Below, piece by piece: positions 39,704 through 51,422 of a DNA stretch of 64,000 nucleotides. Under the pieces are notes generated by a model. That model was not told where the DNA came from, did not search any database, and saw only the letters and a program-made list of their open reading frames with translations. The translations under genes were made by a program, and so were the position numbers. Numbering within the stretch: position 1 is the stretch's first letter; each line of letters starts with the position of its first letter. Source of the DNA: Pterois miles. Taxonomy: Eukaryota; Chordata; Actinopteri; Perciformes; Scorpaenidae. The stretch covers positions 20,118,001 to 20,182,000 of the forward strand of contig CAMQGK010000567.1 in NCBI GenBank assembly GCA_947000775.1. Direction: 5' to 3'.

Positions 39704-41006
39704 GTAAAGAACATACTTTTCTCAAACCTGTTTTTTTTTCTCCTTATTTTTCAAATTCATTTTTTTGGTCCTCTTCTCTCTGGTTTAGTTGCCATGGTAA
39801 CACCATCCTTGGCCTAGTTGTGAATGACCTCTGAATGAAAAGGAGTGTGCGGTCAGGGAACAAATGAGCGAGCAAACAAAGTCTTTTATAATGTGTGTGA
39901 GCGTATGTATGCTCCATTTATCATGTTTGAATCGGTGGCAGGAGTGGCATGAGGCTTATTACAACCACGTCACTGCTGCTACTGCAAAAACTATTACAGA
40001 GCATTGGAAGTTTCATTTTCTCTTCAGTCATATGAAAACAATGCGACTTTGACATATTGTGACATGCTGAGGATGCAATAGCCAATATTGACTTTTATCG
40101 TTTTGTGATGACCAATTGCTTTCATTTTTAATACCATTAATGATGGTCCACTAATGTCATTAGATTTAACATCAGTCACTGCTTCCTGCTTGCTCTATGT
40201 TATTTTCAGAGGTTGATTCACTATCCAATAATATGTCTGAACAATGGCAGCATATTCACACAGTGATTTTGAAAATATGACAAACGTTTAACCATCATAT
40301 TTAGCTGAATTATACAGATTTTGTTTTGCTTCAGCTTTATGTGGAGCCAACATTCATACAGTCCTGTCATATCATACATAATTCACAACTCCCAAACCTT
40401 CGCCAAACACTTTCTCACATCACAGTGTTATGTGACCAATATCTATTTGCGATCACTCTGAACATTGTCACACCCCGAGATCATTGTCTGTCGGCACAAC
40501 CTTAGTCAAGGCTTAACTGCATCTTGACTGCCACTGTGGACATCAGTGCCAGGATGTATGGTAATAATACAGCCTGCCATGTGGGTTTAGACATTAGCTG
40601 AATAAATGTACTGGAAAACGGACTGAAATTTCCAAGTTCACATATTTACACACATTAAGGTCTATATGGTGCTTTTGTTGCTGAACACTCCACCATGTTC
40701 ACCAGCTATTTGCTGACAGTGTCCTTCTGTCGTTTGGTGCGGAGCATAAAGTGTATAGTGGGTTTTTAGAGCCTTTTCGTTGAAACCAGCTGCCTGCTGC
40801 AACCGAAAATGACACAATGAGAGTGATGACCGGGAATCAAAACCGTAAAGTCTGAATAATTTGAACCTCTCTTTAAGGTACCGTAAAGCCAGGATGAGCC
40901 GCAGATTTGGGTGATAATTCTCTGTTGGTTCATCACTATGAGTGGCCCCTTTCATATTGTCATTTGTGTATAAAAATATTGATTGTACTGCTACTGTCCC
41001 TGCTGT

Positions 41007-41262
41007 TGTAGGAGGAATACTCAGTTTTACACAGTGAAATGTCTTTTTTATATTTAAAGCTTGACCATCACTATAGTATCTTGAAGCCCAATGTATAACA
41101 TACAAATCCATCTAAGGACAGAGCTCACCTTGTTGTCATGTGCTTGTTTAAATAGGCTTCTTTGCCTAAAGGTACACTAAGACTTAAACAGTTTAAAGCT
41201 CTGGGGCTGCTGTAAGTGGTTACTTAACATATACCTTTTATTAACCATCATCCTTAAATTAA
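41007..41262 (+). repeat. Direct duplication, unit 2
   Basis: Second copy of 38228-38500, about 85% identical by eye, with the same internal order and no ORF. Confidence 0.8.
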
Positions 41263-41887
41263 AACAAATATTATAGTCACTTTAAAGGGATATTTTGGGT
41301 GTTTTTAAGGGGAGTTGTATGCGGTACCTATCCATAGTCGTTGTATTATAGTAGATGACAGTTGGCACAACCTCCGTTTGGAAATGAGACAGGAGTTACC
41401 AACATGGAAACAAAGCAATGTCCTACTGTGGACGGGGAGAGCAGCAAAAAAACAAAAGGCTCAACTAAAAAAACATCAATATCAGTTTAAGTGTAGGCTA
41501 TATTTAGATTATTGTCAGATAGGAAACTGAGTTGAAATCGAAACTTATCTAATACTGGTTTTTGTTGATGGTGTCTGGTGACTTAGAAGAGAGCATATAT
41601 GTTTCACTTTCACTTCAGTTTCCTGTCAGAAAGGGCTGTCTGACTGCAAGATAAAGCAGTGAACATATTCTAAATATAGTTTACACTTAAACATATATTG
41701 ATTTTTTTTTTTCCATATGCTGCTCAGATCTAATAATAAGGTTGCAGCTGCAAGTTTTGAACTTGCATTTCTGTTAAAAATGTTATTAACTCTGCCTTTA
41801 AGCCTTGAAAATCTCAAAACTAGAAGCTCAGTAGATTTCAAGGTGCAGTACACTGTATAGGTATGTATTAACTGCATTAGAGTTGCC

Positions 41888-42103
41888 ATGTACATACATG
41901 AAATTTGTCCGTTGCATTTAACCCATCCTCAGTATTTTAGGAGCAGTGGGACAACGCCCAGGGATTAACTTGTAGTTCAGTGTCTTGCTCAAGGACACAT
42001 CAACATGCAGAGAGTAGGAGCCGGGGATCGAACCACCAACCTTGTGGTTAAATACAGTTAAAGGATGACCTGCTCAACTCACTGAACAACAGCTGCACCC
42101 ATT
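41888..42103 (-). mobile_element. tRNA-derived SINE, copy 2
   Basis: The plus strand shows CGTTGCATTTAACCCATCCT, GTGTCTTGCTCAAGGACACA and GGGGATCGAACCACCAACC. Read on the minus strand these give an A-box-like TCAGTGAGTTGAGCAGG and a B box GGTTCGATCCC. Related to 17040-17215. Confidence 0.78.
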
Positions 42104-44399
42104 GAGATCAGTTCAGCGTGGAATGTAAAATGCATTTCTGGATTGCTTTGGGTCTGTGTCTAAAATTGAAAGGTCACCATGCAGGGACAAGCTCAGCTCC
42201 AGATGTGCTTTGAAAGCAAAGTCCTTAATCACTTCTAAAATGCAAAGGTTACTATGCGTGAAGATGCTTAAAGGGGTTCTCCAGTGAAATAGGACAGTAT
42301 TGCACTGCGATAAAGCTGGAGGACTCATAAGAGGCCGTTTAAAAATGAATGGTCAGAAAAGTCGAGGCAGAGATATCCTGACTTTTAGTCGCCAGAGTAG
42401 GTCAAGCTTTCTTTCATTAGACCCCTGCCTGCCTCCTAAATGCCCACTTCTGTCAAACACAGGCTTTCTGTTTAAAATGTGATGAGCCTGATGATATAAT
42501 CAGGGTTATTTTTTCAAACTTGAGACCACTCCCTCTACAGCCACAGATGATATCATACAACTGATTTCCCAGGCTGAGTAGCAGGCTACTCCCTGAAACT
42601 CTACTTCATGTGTAAATTAGATGGAGTGCCCCCTTAACTTTTAAGCATCATATATGCTGGATCTAGTAATAAGACAGACTCTGGCATCAATAGACAAAGT
42701 CTGTACGACTCATTTCACCAGCATAGCGAGATTTCCAGGTTGTTGAATGAGATTTTCTGGATGTAAAAAAATCAAGATTTTATTACTACAGAAGCATTGT
42801 TAGTTAGATTCCCTTAATTCTCAAATGACTATACAGCTTTGGTTATCATTACTATAAAATCCTCTTTCACCATGTTTCTTTTTATTGTTTTTCCCAAAGC
42901 ATAGCAGAATATGTGGCTGCATGCTACACCATGTCAAGTTGGCAAATGGCCTGTTCCCTGTTTATTCCTCTCCGGGTCCCTGTAGATTTCAGCTTCTCCG
43001 GTGCTCTGATGATTAATGGAAGTGCCTCAGACTTTCTTGCCGAGTCTCATCTGTGTGTGCACTGCTGCCTCTCTGTCCGACCCAACCCCCAGTCTAAAGG
43101 CAACCCTCTCCTTTACTTTCCCCCTTCGTCTCGCTATCTTCCCTCCCTCCCTTCCTGTGTCTGAATACGACCCCACCACCACCACCCGCCGCCGCCACCC
43201 TCCCAGTGACAGGGCCATCGGTTTGGCCTCCTTTGAATTGCTGTAGGTTGGAGCTTTGTCACTCTGGCAGCTGCTGTATTGTCTTTGAGAATGGTGCATA
43301 TGGCACGTGGACAGGAAAGTGGGTCTGTGAGGACACCGTCAGTGTCTGGCTGCAGCACAGATGAGCTACTGCTTGTAGAGAAAACCGACACTGTGCATTG
43401 CACTCACCAGTCACCTGAGTATACATTGTACTGGGTGACTCGTTACTCGCCTGATCTCTTGGGGCTTTGACAGCTGACTAATTTTGAAACTGTGCGGGTG
43501 TGCTCCAGTCTGCATATACGAGACTTAAGATTGATTGAGAAATCAGCGGTCCACTTGCCACTGGTAGTGTATAGAAATAATAGTGCTGGGATGATTCACC
43601 AATCTCCCGATTGATACTATCACAATAGTTGGGTGCTGATTTGATATGTACCGCAGCTTTTAAGTATTGTGATTCTTCAAGTATTTCAATTTATTGCGAT
43701 TTTTGTTAACTTTTAATACTAGACCATGGGAAAAAGCTTAATGATACACTTCGATGGGCTTTAAATTTGGAAAATATCTGAATTTATACAGAAAAATGTT
43801 TGATTTTCAGCTTGTATGAACTCAGAGATGTCCTGAAGGTCAAATATATCAGTCATTATCAGGAATTACTTATTAGAATTTTATTTTTATTATTTTGAAA
43901 ACCAGATGTAGTGACACGTGTATACTTCTGCTAACTTCACCAAGTCTGTCTCCTGTTAGCTCCGTTCTCTTTATGCATCCACGATCAGCTCCGTCAGGCC
44001 CGTTTGAATGGATTTAACATAAATGTCAGTATATGGGTCCTCTGCAGTTGTAGCGTCGGCTGATTTGACCATGTAGATGAGAGCTGGTTTGATTTAATTT
44101 TTATTGAAATGAGTGAATTGTATACAAGTCTTGATAAGATCGGACTGAAAAGCGGGAGGTCTGTGCTGGCTGCCATGCAGTGTGGTCAGTCACTGGGCTG
44201 TCATGAACGTCGTTACTGGAGGCTGCTCTGCCACAGGAAGGCACAGTGGGTTCTCCCATGACCTGCTCATTACTTCAGTTTTCCTTCACATCCTCAGTTT
44301 CACTGTTGACTGTTGATGCTGCCCTACGTCATGCCACATTATTCGCAGGTGTACCTGCAGTCTTATGCAGCCTCTTCTTTCATGCAGGTTTTGGTGGCT

Positions 44400-47300
44400 C
44401 ATACTATTAGTTTAATTTACGGACGCACCTATTTGACTTTTTCAGCCCCGATACTGATAGTGATACTTGGGTATTCAGCCGATACCAAGTACCGATGCCA
44501 TACCAGTGTTTAATTAATAGACTTAACTTAAACATTACTGTCCTAACAAATAAGTAGATATGAATTTACTGAATTGACATTCATTATTAAAATAATAACT
44601 TGTGCACCAGCAACTTGGTAAAAAAAATCCTCAAAATTAACAGGAATTACAATTCAAGGGTAATCTTGAGGCAGCAACAAATTGGCCAAAACCTTAACAG
44701 GAAATCAAATTCTAGTATATAATGTAACTACGGTACCTTCAAATGGGGTCAAGACCCCTCTTGTTGTATTCACGACCTCGGAAGCAGAAAGTTTCTGAAA
44801 GCGTTCACAACTTGTGATAATATGTGTTAATATTCTACAGTATATTGTAATTTTAGTCATATTGTTTTTCTTGGTAATTTTATAATATGTCTGAGGAAAA
44901 TGTTGATATTCTCAACAACCTCATCTTTCTCCTCTGTCATTATGCCTCTGAATTTCATGCATTCCCGAATTTCCCTCCGCGGATTAATAAAGGTTCATCT
45001 TATCTTATCTTATTATGTTAACCGCTTGCTAGCGTGCTAAACTGTTAGCATCTGAGCCTTCTAGACGCCTACGGTAACATTAATATTGCCGTCGCTTCGC
45101 AGCATTCTTGTGTCTTAACCACTTGAACACCAAGCATATTGTGTTCACGACTTCCTGTGTTGTAAACACGAGCTCACAAGTTTCATTTGAAGGCATATAG
45201 AAACACTAGGGGTGGGCACAGTTCGGGTAAAAATACCAAACCGTTCAGTTTGCTATTCACGGTTCGGATCGTGTATGTACCGTTTGATTCGTTTGAAATA
45301 GGTTATGAGGCTGATTGTGCATTGTGGTCGGCGAGGGCGAACCAGATTTTACAGTGCATTTCTGTCAACCACGCCACTGTGTTAACATTACCACAGCTAT
45401 TAACTCGCTACCGCACATTTCCTCACCGGCTAACAGTGAATAGTAAACGTTTAAGTAAATGACCTAAGTTCCTTCTAGTCAGCAGTGTTTAGTGGTTGTG
45501 TTCAGCTAATTTATTGTGAAGGGAGGAACGCTAGCAGTGAAGCGGCGATGCGCCGTTATTGACAGGGGTCCGAACTACGGAGCCTCCATGTTATTAATTT
45601 ATTATCCTGATAACGTTTGGAAGAAACGCAACACTCTGCACTGCTGTTACACAAGCTGAAACTAAAGCTGGCAGTAGGCTCTGTAGTGTGACTGTTTAGG
45701 TTAGTTTGTCAAGTGTCTTAGTAGTAAACTCATCGGCTGGCTGAGACAAAGCAGCTCCTCGTCTGTACCAGCAGGACCTGTAGTGGTTCACATCAGCAGA
45801 GGACAGGAGGACAGAAGAGGAGGACGGAGTGATACTGTCTGTTTGTGTTTAAAAACTTTGCTCAGGAATGGGATTTATTTTGTGTTAGATTGTCTCCAGT
45901 GAGATATTAATGAGTTTATGCGGTGACTCTGCTGTTGTAAACATTACTGTTGCTGCTCTAGAAACAACGTGTCCTAGTTGTGTTTAAATACTCAATGCTA
46001 ATCCAGTTATGAATTTAAAAACAACCAGGCTGACATAAGTATAGCTAATATGCACACTTCAGTATTTGTTTTTTTTTTTATTATCACAAGTCATATCATC
46101 ATTGCAATATTGAGCAGTGTTATTGCACATTTTGCACAGATTTTCCTCATGATGCTGGCCTGGTATATGTTGTTGTTTAAAAGGCTCTAGTGCTGGCTGA
46201 CCTGATGCTGCACTTTTTGTTGATGACTTGTTCTTATACATTAATTCTTTCTAAGTAACACAGTGGCACTTTTCTTTTAGTCCAGCCATAAGATGTGACA
46301 ATGAAGAAGTGTTTTGTTCCTTATAAACTAATGTTGTGGACTTATTTTGCCAAATAAATGAAATGCATGTTTAAATTGAAGTTGGAAATTGGCCTCTTTG
46401 CTGTACCATAAATGAACCGAACCGAAAACTGTGACCCCAAACTGTGATATGAACAGATCCGGGAGTTTAATGAACTGTCCCACCCCTAATAAACACAGAC
46501 CTGAATTTAATAGATGGCCCCATTGACTGATCCAGCTATTTGAGTCAGTATCAGCTCGATATCTGATCCAGTGTACTATAAGTATAGGTGCATCCCTCAT
46601 TTAGTTGAGAGTTGAATATGTTTATATGGCTTTGTGCTTATAAGTCACAAAATTGTTTGCTTTAGGGGCAAAGTGTTTCTTTAATTTCACAAAAAAAATT
46701 AAAAATAATCAAATTGGACCAGTTTGTGGAATTTTAATTTGTTTAGAGTTCAATACTAATACGAGTATCAGAAATGTGTCTGATACTGCCCTAAATTTGG
46801 GATCAGGTTACAACGAGTACACCAGTCTATGCACTGATCTGATACAATAATTCATTAACCCAGAAAAATATCAACTTGTTTAACCAGAAATTTTTCTTTG
46901 CCCAACAGTAGCCTTCACTGTGCTGTTGCCCTGGATTTATCACGGCTGTTTAAGAGCAGCAAAGCACTGATTGCAGGTAGATTGTCACAGCTGTTAAATT
47001 ATAATAATAACTTTTTTTTTTTAGCAGGCTGGTATCAGATCAGTACTTGGTATCATATAGCTGCATCTATTCAATTCAGTTTTATGCTTTTAAACTATAA
47101 TATAATAATAACAATTAAATAAATGTACTCATTGGTCACATTTTGTTTTATAAAGTTAGGAAAGCAATGTCTGATGAGTCCTTTCACATAAAAGAATGAT
47201 CTCAGTCACTTCCACACAGTGAGGCATACAGCTTATTAATTAAACACTGGTATCGGTACTCGGTATCGGCCGAGTCGGACTGGTGCAGCCCTTGTTCAGG
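44400..47300. mobile_element. Nested transposon cluster
   Basis: Pieces of the GGTATCG/CGATACC family lie at 44400-44700, 46500-46600 and 46700-47300. The first two look like halves of one copy split by later insertions, including the hAT-like element 45207-46488. A LINE-type tail, GGATTAATAAAGGTTCATCT followed by (TTATC)n, is at about 44980-45013. Confidence 0.55.
45207..46488. mobile_element. hAT-like non-autonomous transposon with 8-bp target duplication
   Basis: Ends TAGGGGTGGG (45207-45216) and CCCACCCCTA (46479-46488) are perfect inverses. They are flanked by AGAAACAC (45199-45206) and ATAAACAC (46489-46496), 7 of 8 identical, which is the 8-bp duplication typical of hAT elements. Subterminal GGTTCGG / CCGAACCG stretches are also inverted. 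No transposase ORF is seen in its 1282 bp. Confidence 0.85.
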
Positions 47301-47799
47301 TATCTGTTTCTGGAAGGAAAAAGTGGTATCAGAACATCTGTTTGATAGCAGTGTCGCAGTAATGACAGCCCTGATCAAGGTTTGTCTGATTTAATTAAAT
47401 GTGATTAATGTTTCTGGAATGGCAGAGTTGTTTTATACTGGAGTAGTTCAGCCACAATGTGAATGTGAGTATATATGAAGAGGAGAGGATGGAGTGCAGA
47501 TAAGGGGGCCCTTAAATTGGTGGGGGGAGGCATATACAAGATCACTCTGGGGGGAGAGAGTGGGTGGGGGTGGGGCATGAATGAAATGGATGGAGGAAAA
47601 GACAGGAAGGGGGTGGGGTGTTTTAAAGGTGTAAGAGTGTGAGCAAGAGAGAGAGGAGAGAGCAAGGACCTCAAGCTATTGATGGGAAAGAGGGGAGGGG
47701 TGGAATGAGTGAGCGTAGGAGGGAGGAAGGGAGGGAGGGCTGTGTGGGCTGAGGCTCTGCTGAATGAGGAAGCAGCAGAGCCATTTTTACTGTTGAGTA

Positions 47800-48343
47800 A
47801 CTGCATGCTGGTCTGCCTGTGCCGGAGAGAGGGTGAGAGAGCGAGCTAGAGGAATAAAGTGCTCCTCCTGGATCTTACCAGAGCCCTCTCTCCCCTCTCT
47901 CGCCTTCCCCTCTCCTTCTTGCTTTCGGCTTGTGTCCATTTAAGTTGGGGAGGCCCTGGAGAGGACACACAATGGAGCGAAGAGCCTGTGGCAACTGGGC
48001 CGTTGTACTGCTGAGAGGGGGATGGGGTAGAGAGAGGACCGGTTCACACAGCTAACACAGCCTGCCGGCTGTAGGCTTCCACAGCCTTTCCTCCCCGCCT
48101 GGACCCACTGTTTCCAGGCCGGGGCCTTTTTCTTTTTCTTTTTTTTTTTTGTGGATCAGCCACCCTCAAACTCCGCTTGGACTATGCTAAGGATTACTCG
48201 TCGTCTTCTGTGGGATTTTAGGATACATACTGGAGCCTGAAGTATAAATCCCTCCTGTGTTTTGGATGAGAGAAAAGAAAAACTTGTAATCTAATTGTTC
48301 TTGCCCGATTTTGTTTTCTGTTTCTGTTACGTGGAGTCCCTAA
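47800..48343 (+). promoter_or_regulatory. Putative 5'UTR of an unnamed plus-strand gene
   Basis: The stretch is GC-richer than its surroundings, with CT-rich and GA-rich segments and no long ORF, and leads to an ATG at 48344. A pyrimidine run ending TTTTTGTGGATCAG near 48160 could instead be a 3' splice site, in which case the upstream leader would lie elsewhere, for example at 37.2-37.4 kb. Confidence 0.4.
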
Positions 48344-48441
48344 ATGGATTACAAGATGCATGCCAAGTCAAATGATTTGCTGGATTTTCAAAAACTGGAT
48401 GCCCTACTGGAAAAAATTGCACATTCAGTCTCTGTGAAAAG
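48344..48441 (+). CDS. First coding exon of an unrecognised gene (32 aa, partial)
   Basis: An ATG directly preceded by an in-frame TAA (48341-48343) opens MDYKMHAKSNDLLDFQK and continues with a Leu/Lys-rich amphipathic helix (LDALLEKIAHSVSVK). It ends AAAAG followed by GTAATG, a good donor, leaving a phase-2 junction. The in-frame stop and the long UTR-like leader support a true start. A second ATG at codon 5 has A at -3. I do not recognise the protein. The following exon is not obvious in the next 10 kb, so the intron would be long. It could be a start for an isoform rather than the main product. Confidence 0.55.
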
Positions 48442-48682
48442 GTAATGTTATCTGGGGCAAAGTTTTCATACATTTAACTTTTTACAATCATTCATGCAAA
48501 ATATTATCACTTGAAACACATGGTTAAAACATTGAGGAGGTTAAATTAAAGACAGTCGTGAGTAATGGTTCGTGGGACTATCATGTGGTTAGTAGTTTTA
48601 CGTGACCCAGCGCGGCAATGTGTTGTGTTGAGAGTAGTATTGTTATCCAGATTTCAGCCAGAAGCCATGAACCTACCTCCTG

Positions 48683-48716
48683 GTGAGAGAGAGAGAGAGA
48701 GGGGGGGGGGGGGGGT
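48683..48716. repeat. (GA)n followed by poly-G
   Basis: GAGAGAGAGAGAGAGA runs into about 15 G. Short simple repeat near the presumed first exon. Confidence 0.9.
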
Positions 48717-49664
48717 ACAGAGTAAGAAGGGGGTTGTGTGTGTGGCAGCTGTAAAAATGTCTCCTGATTCCTGGTAGGGTTTGGCTTGCTCATCCTAACC
48801 AGCTGGACGTTTAACCTGAAAGGGCTGGCATGCTTCTTTTCCTGGTTATGACGTGCCTGACTCACGCTCAGTCTATTTGAGTCACTGTGCTCATGCACTG
48901 ACTCATCCAGGAAGTGCTTATCAATACTCGGGGAATTTATTTCAAATATGCGACCTTGTGTTGAATAATGAAACAATGAATCTTGTTAGATTTTGTAACA
49001 AACACCGATGAGAGAGATGTAAACACAGCTGCCCAGATCTTTCTGTGTGTTGCACTAGTGTTTGTCTATAAACACACTCAACATGGCAGGACATGGGGTG
49101 GTTGCTGTTGAAGTAGTTAGCATCCAAAAGTAGGATTTGGAGCCATCAAGAATAAAAATACAGTACACTCGCCAAGAAGTGTTACCATAGCAACTATAGC
49201 AACATGTTTTTTTCTTGACGCCAAGTTTCAGAGGCACTCATAAGCACCAGACCAATCGCACATGATAGGTGGACAAAGATTAGTTAACCCTTTTACACAC
49301 TTAATGTGGAATGTCATTGGTGTGTAACTCCTTCGGCCACCCCTCGCTCTACAATATTATTATGCTGTGTGTCCATCACCTTGATGCTGTGATTTCTGTA
49401 CAGCTAACGCTAATACTTATAGGAACTCTGTGTTAGTAGATGCATAATTGATTTTGAATGGAGAAAGCAAGAAGTCGCTCCGAGACATCCTCAATTAGTT
49501 ATGCACATTTTAAACGTAACCTTTTCTCGACAGATCATCAGACGCTTTAATGATGAATAATAAATAATTAATAGCTTATATAATATACATGTATTGCCTT
49601 CATTAAAGCTTTATTGACACAGTTGTTTATTTAAGCAGCACAAGTAAATTGAGTGTTTGAATTA

Positions 49665-49970
49665 AGGATGCACCGATCTGACTTTTGCAGTCTACCGATA
49701 CCTGGGCTTTGGGTATCGATGCAGAGTACCGATCTGATGCCAGTTTTTAATTAATAAGCTGTATGACTCACTGTGTGGAAGTGAATGGGATCATTCTGTT
49801 ATGTGTAAGACAACAGGCTTGACTTTGACCTCGCTTTCCTAACTTTGTAAAACAAAATGTAACAAATAAGTACATAGATAACACAATTTAGTGAATTATT
49901 TATTAACTTAATAAGTCATACACTAGCAACTTGACAAAAAGTCTTGAAATATGTCATGTTAAAATGGTTG
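49665..49970 (+). mobile_element. GGTATCG/CGATACC family, partial copy
   Basis: Starts GGATGCACCGATCTGACTTT and contains ACTCACTGTGTGGAAGTGAA, the inverse of the core at 27695-28132. The far end is lost. Confidence 0.65.
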
Positions 49971-50081
49971 CTCCTGCTTGGCCTCTCATTGTTCACAAAG
50001 TAGATGGGAAAAAGGATGAAGTGCTATTATTAGCAGCGAACCAGCTTTACTGGAGAGCATAACATGCCTTAACACTCTGAT

Positions 50082-51422
50082 ACCCCTTTCACACCAATGA
50101 CCACCAATTTCACCATCCTTTCATCAATTCAAACCAAGCCAGTCAACCCGGGTTGAACCTGCTCGGAACAATTCAGATACGACCATGGTCACACCTGGGA
50201 GCGATGATTAACAATTAGCTCAGTTGTTAGAAATGGGTGGGGGGGGTTACACCTCTGGAGGATTTCAGAGAGGGGATGATAGTGGCATCATCCATGTTTG
50301 CAGAAATGTAAAATGTCACAGAATGATGCATGTTTTGGGGATAAAGAGTAAATGTAGTACACAGGATTTTTAGCTTTATAAAATGTGTGTATGGAGCTGT
50401 AATGTATGCAAAAACATACAGACAACACACTGTACAGATTTACAGTATCAGTACAGTACAGTATCAACATAAACCTTTTTCTTCTGTCTACAGTACCCAT
50501 CTGTCATATCAGACGACATTGTGCTATCTATTATGATTAACATCGGCTATATTTACAAAAGGATTAAACACTAATGAAGACTAAAATGTATATAATATAT
50601 AAAAAGTAATATATATTTATGATTTTACTCATTCCACCATCCCAGTAAGGAGTTGCGTCATATTGTAGACCTACTAAAGGTGTGTGGCAACTGTTGGATA
50701 ATGTAAGAGTTTATCCAAACATAGTAAAATATTTATATTTCATTTAGTTTGCTAATTGTTTGATAATGTAATGAACTGTGACTGGGTTTGGTACTTTATA
50801 ACAGATGTAAGAGGTGACAAATGGGTCTTTTAGCAGATTTATTTGGAAAGATAAAAAATGTAAACAGGTAACGTTACAAATGTGCAAATATGCTTTAAAA
50901 ACTCACAGCTGGTGGTACCGTGAGGTGGTCGGCTTACTATCAACACTGTGTGTTTCTGTATAAAGTTACGGCGGATTTCTCTCATTCAGCAGCCTTATGT
51001 TTATCGTTACACTACGTTGTCTCTCACTGTCCCGTCATCTACCGCCTTTTTCATCCTCACTGCAGACGGCCAGCAGCTCCCACACTTCGAAGTCTTGCCA
51101 CATACAGTATGCGTTTTGTTTTCATCCATCGTTCACCTCCGGTGTCTGAAACCATTCCTGCTGCCATCCCACCGTTTGATTACGAGCCACAGCGACCTGT
51201 GACTGTCACATCACGACTGTGCGCCTTCATTTGCAATCGAATAGGTTTGTCCCACCTCTTTTGTTAGCGACCCTGGTCCGTGCCATTGACGTGGAAATCA
51301 ACCCTGGTCCCACCCTGTTCTGACCCACCTCTCGACCTGGATCGCGAAGGCGAGTCGATCACCGCACATACACACAATCAACCTTGGCTGAGCCCTGGTT
51401 GAGTGCTCTGTGTGAAAGGGGT
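50082..51422. mobile_element. 1.34-kb element with 13-bp perfect terminal inverted repeats
   Basis: ACCCCTTTCACAC (50082-50094) is the exact inverse of GTGTGAAAGGGGT (51410-51422). Subterminal sequences such as CAACCCGGGTTGAAC and CCCTGGTTGAG are also partly inverted. The ORF at 50920-51267 inside it shows no transposase signature. The target duplication is not clear, so the superfamily is left open. Confidence 0.75.

Larger units (their letters stand above)
37374..47790. other. Probable long intron or intergenic DNA
   Basis: It contains a ~270-bp direct duplication, one full transposon copy, a SINE, nested transposon pieces (44.4-47.3 kb) and purine-rich sequence near 47.5-47.75 kb. I recognise no coding exon. 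Confidence 0.5.

Noticed and set aside
41888..42103. A tRNA gene on the minus strand (A and B boxes)
   Set aside because: The sequence does not fold into a cloverleaf and has a SINE body; a second copy lies at 17040-17215.
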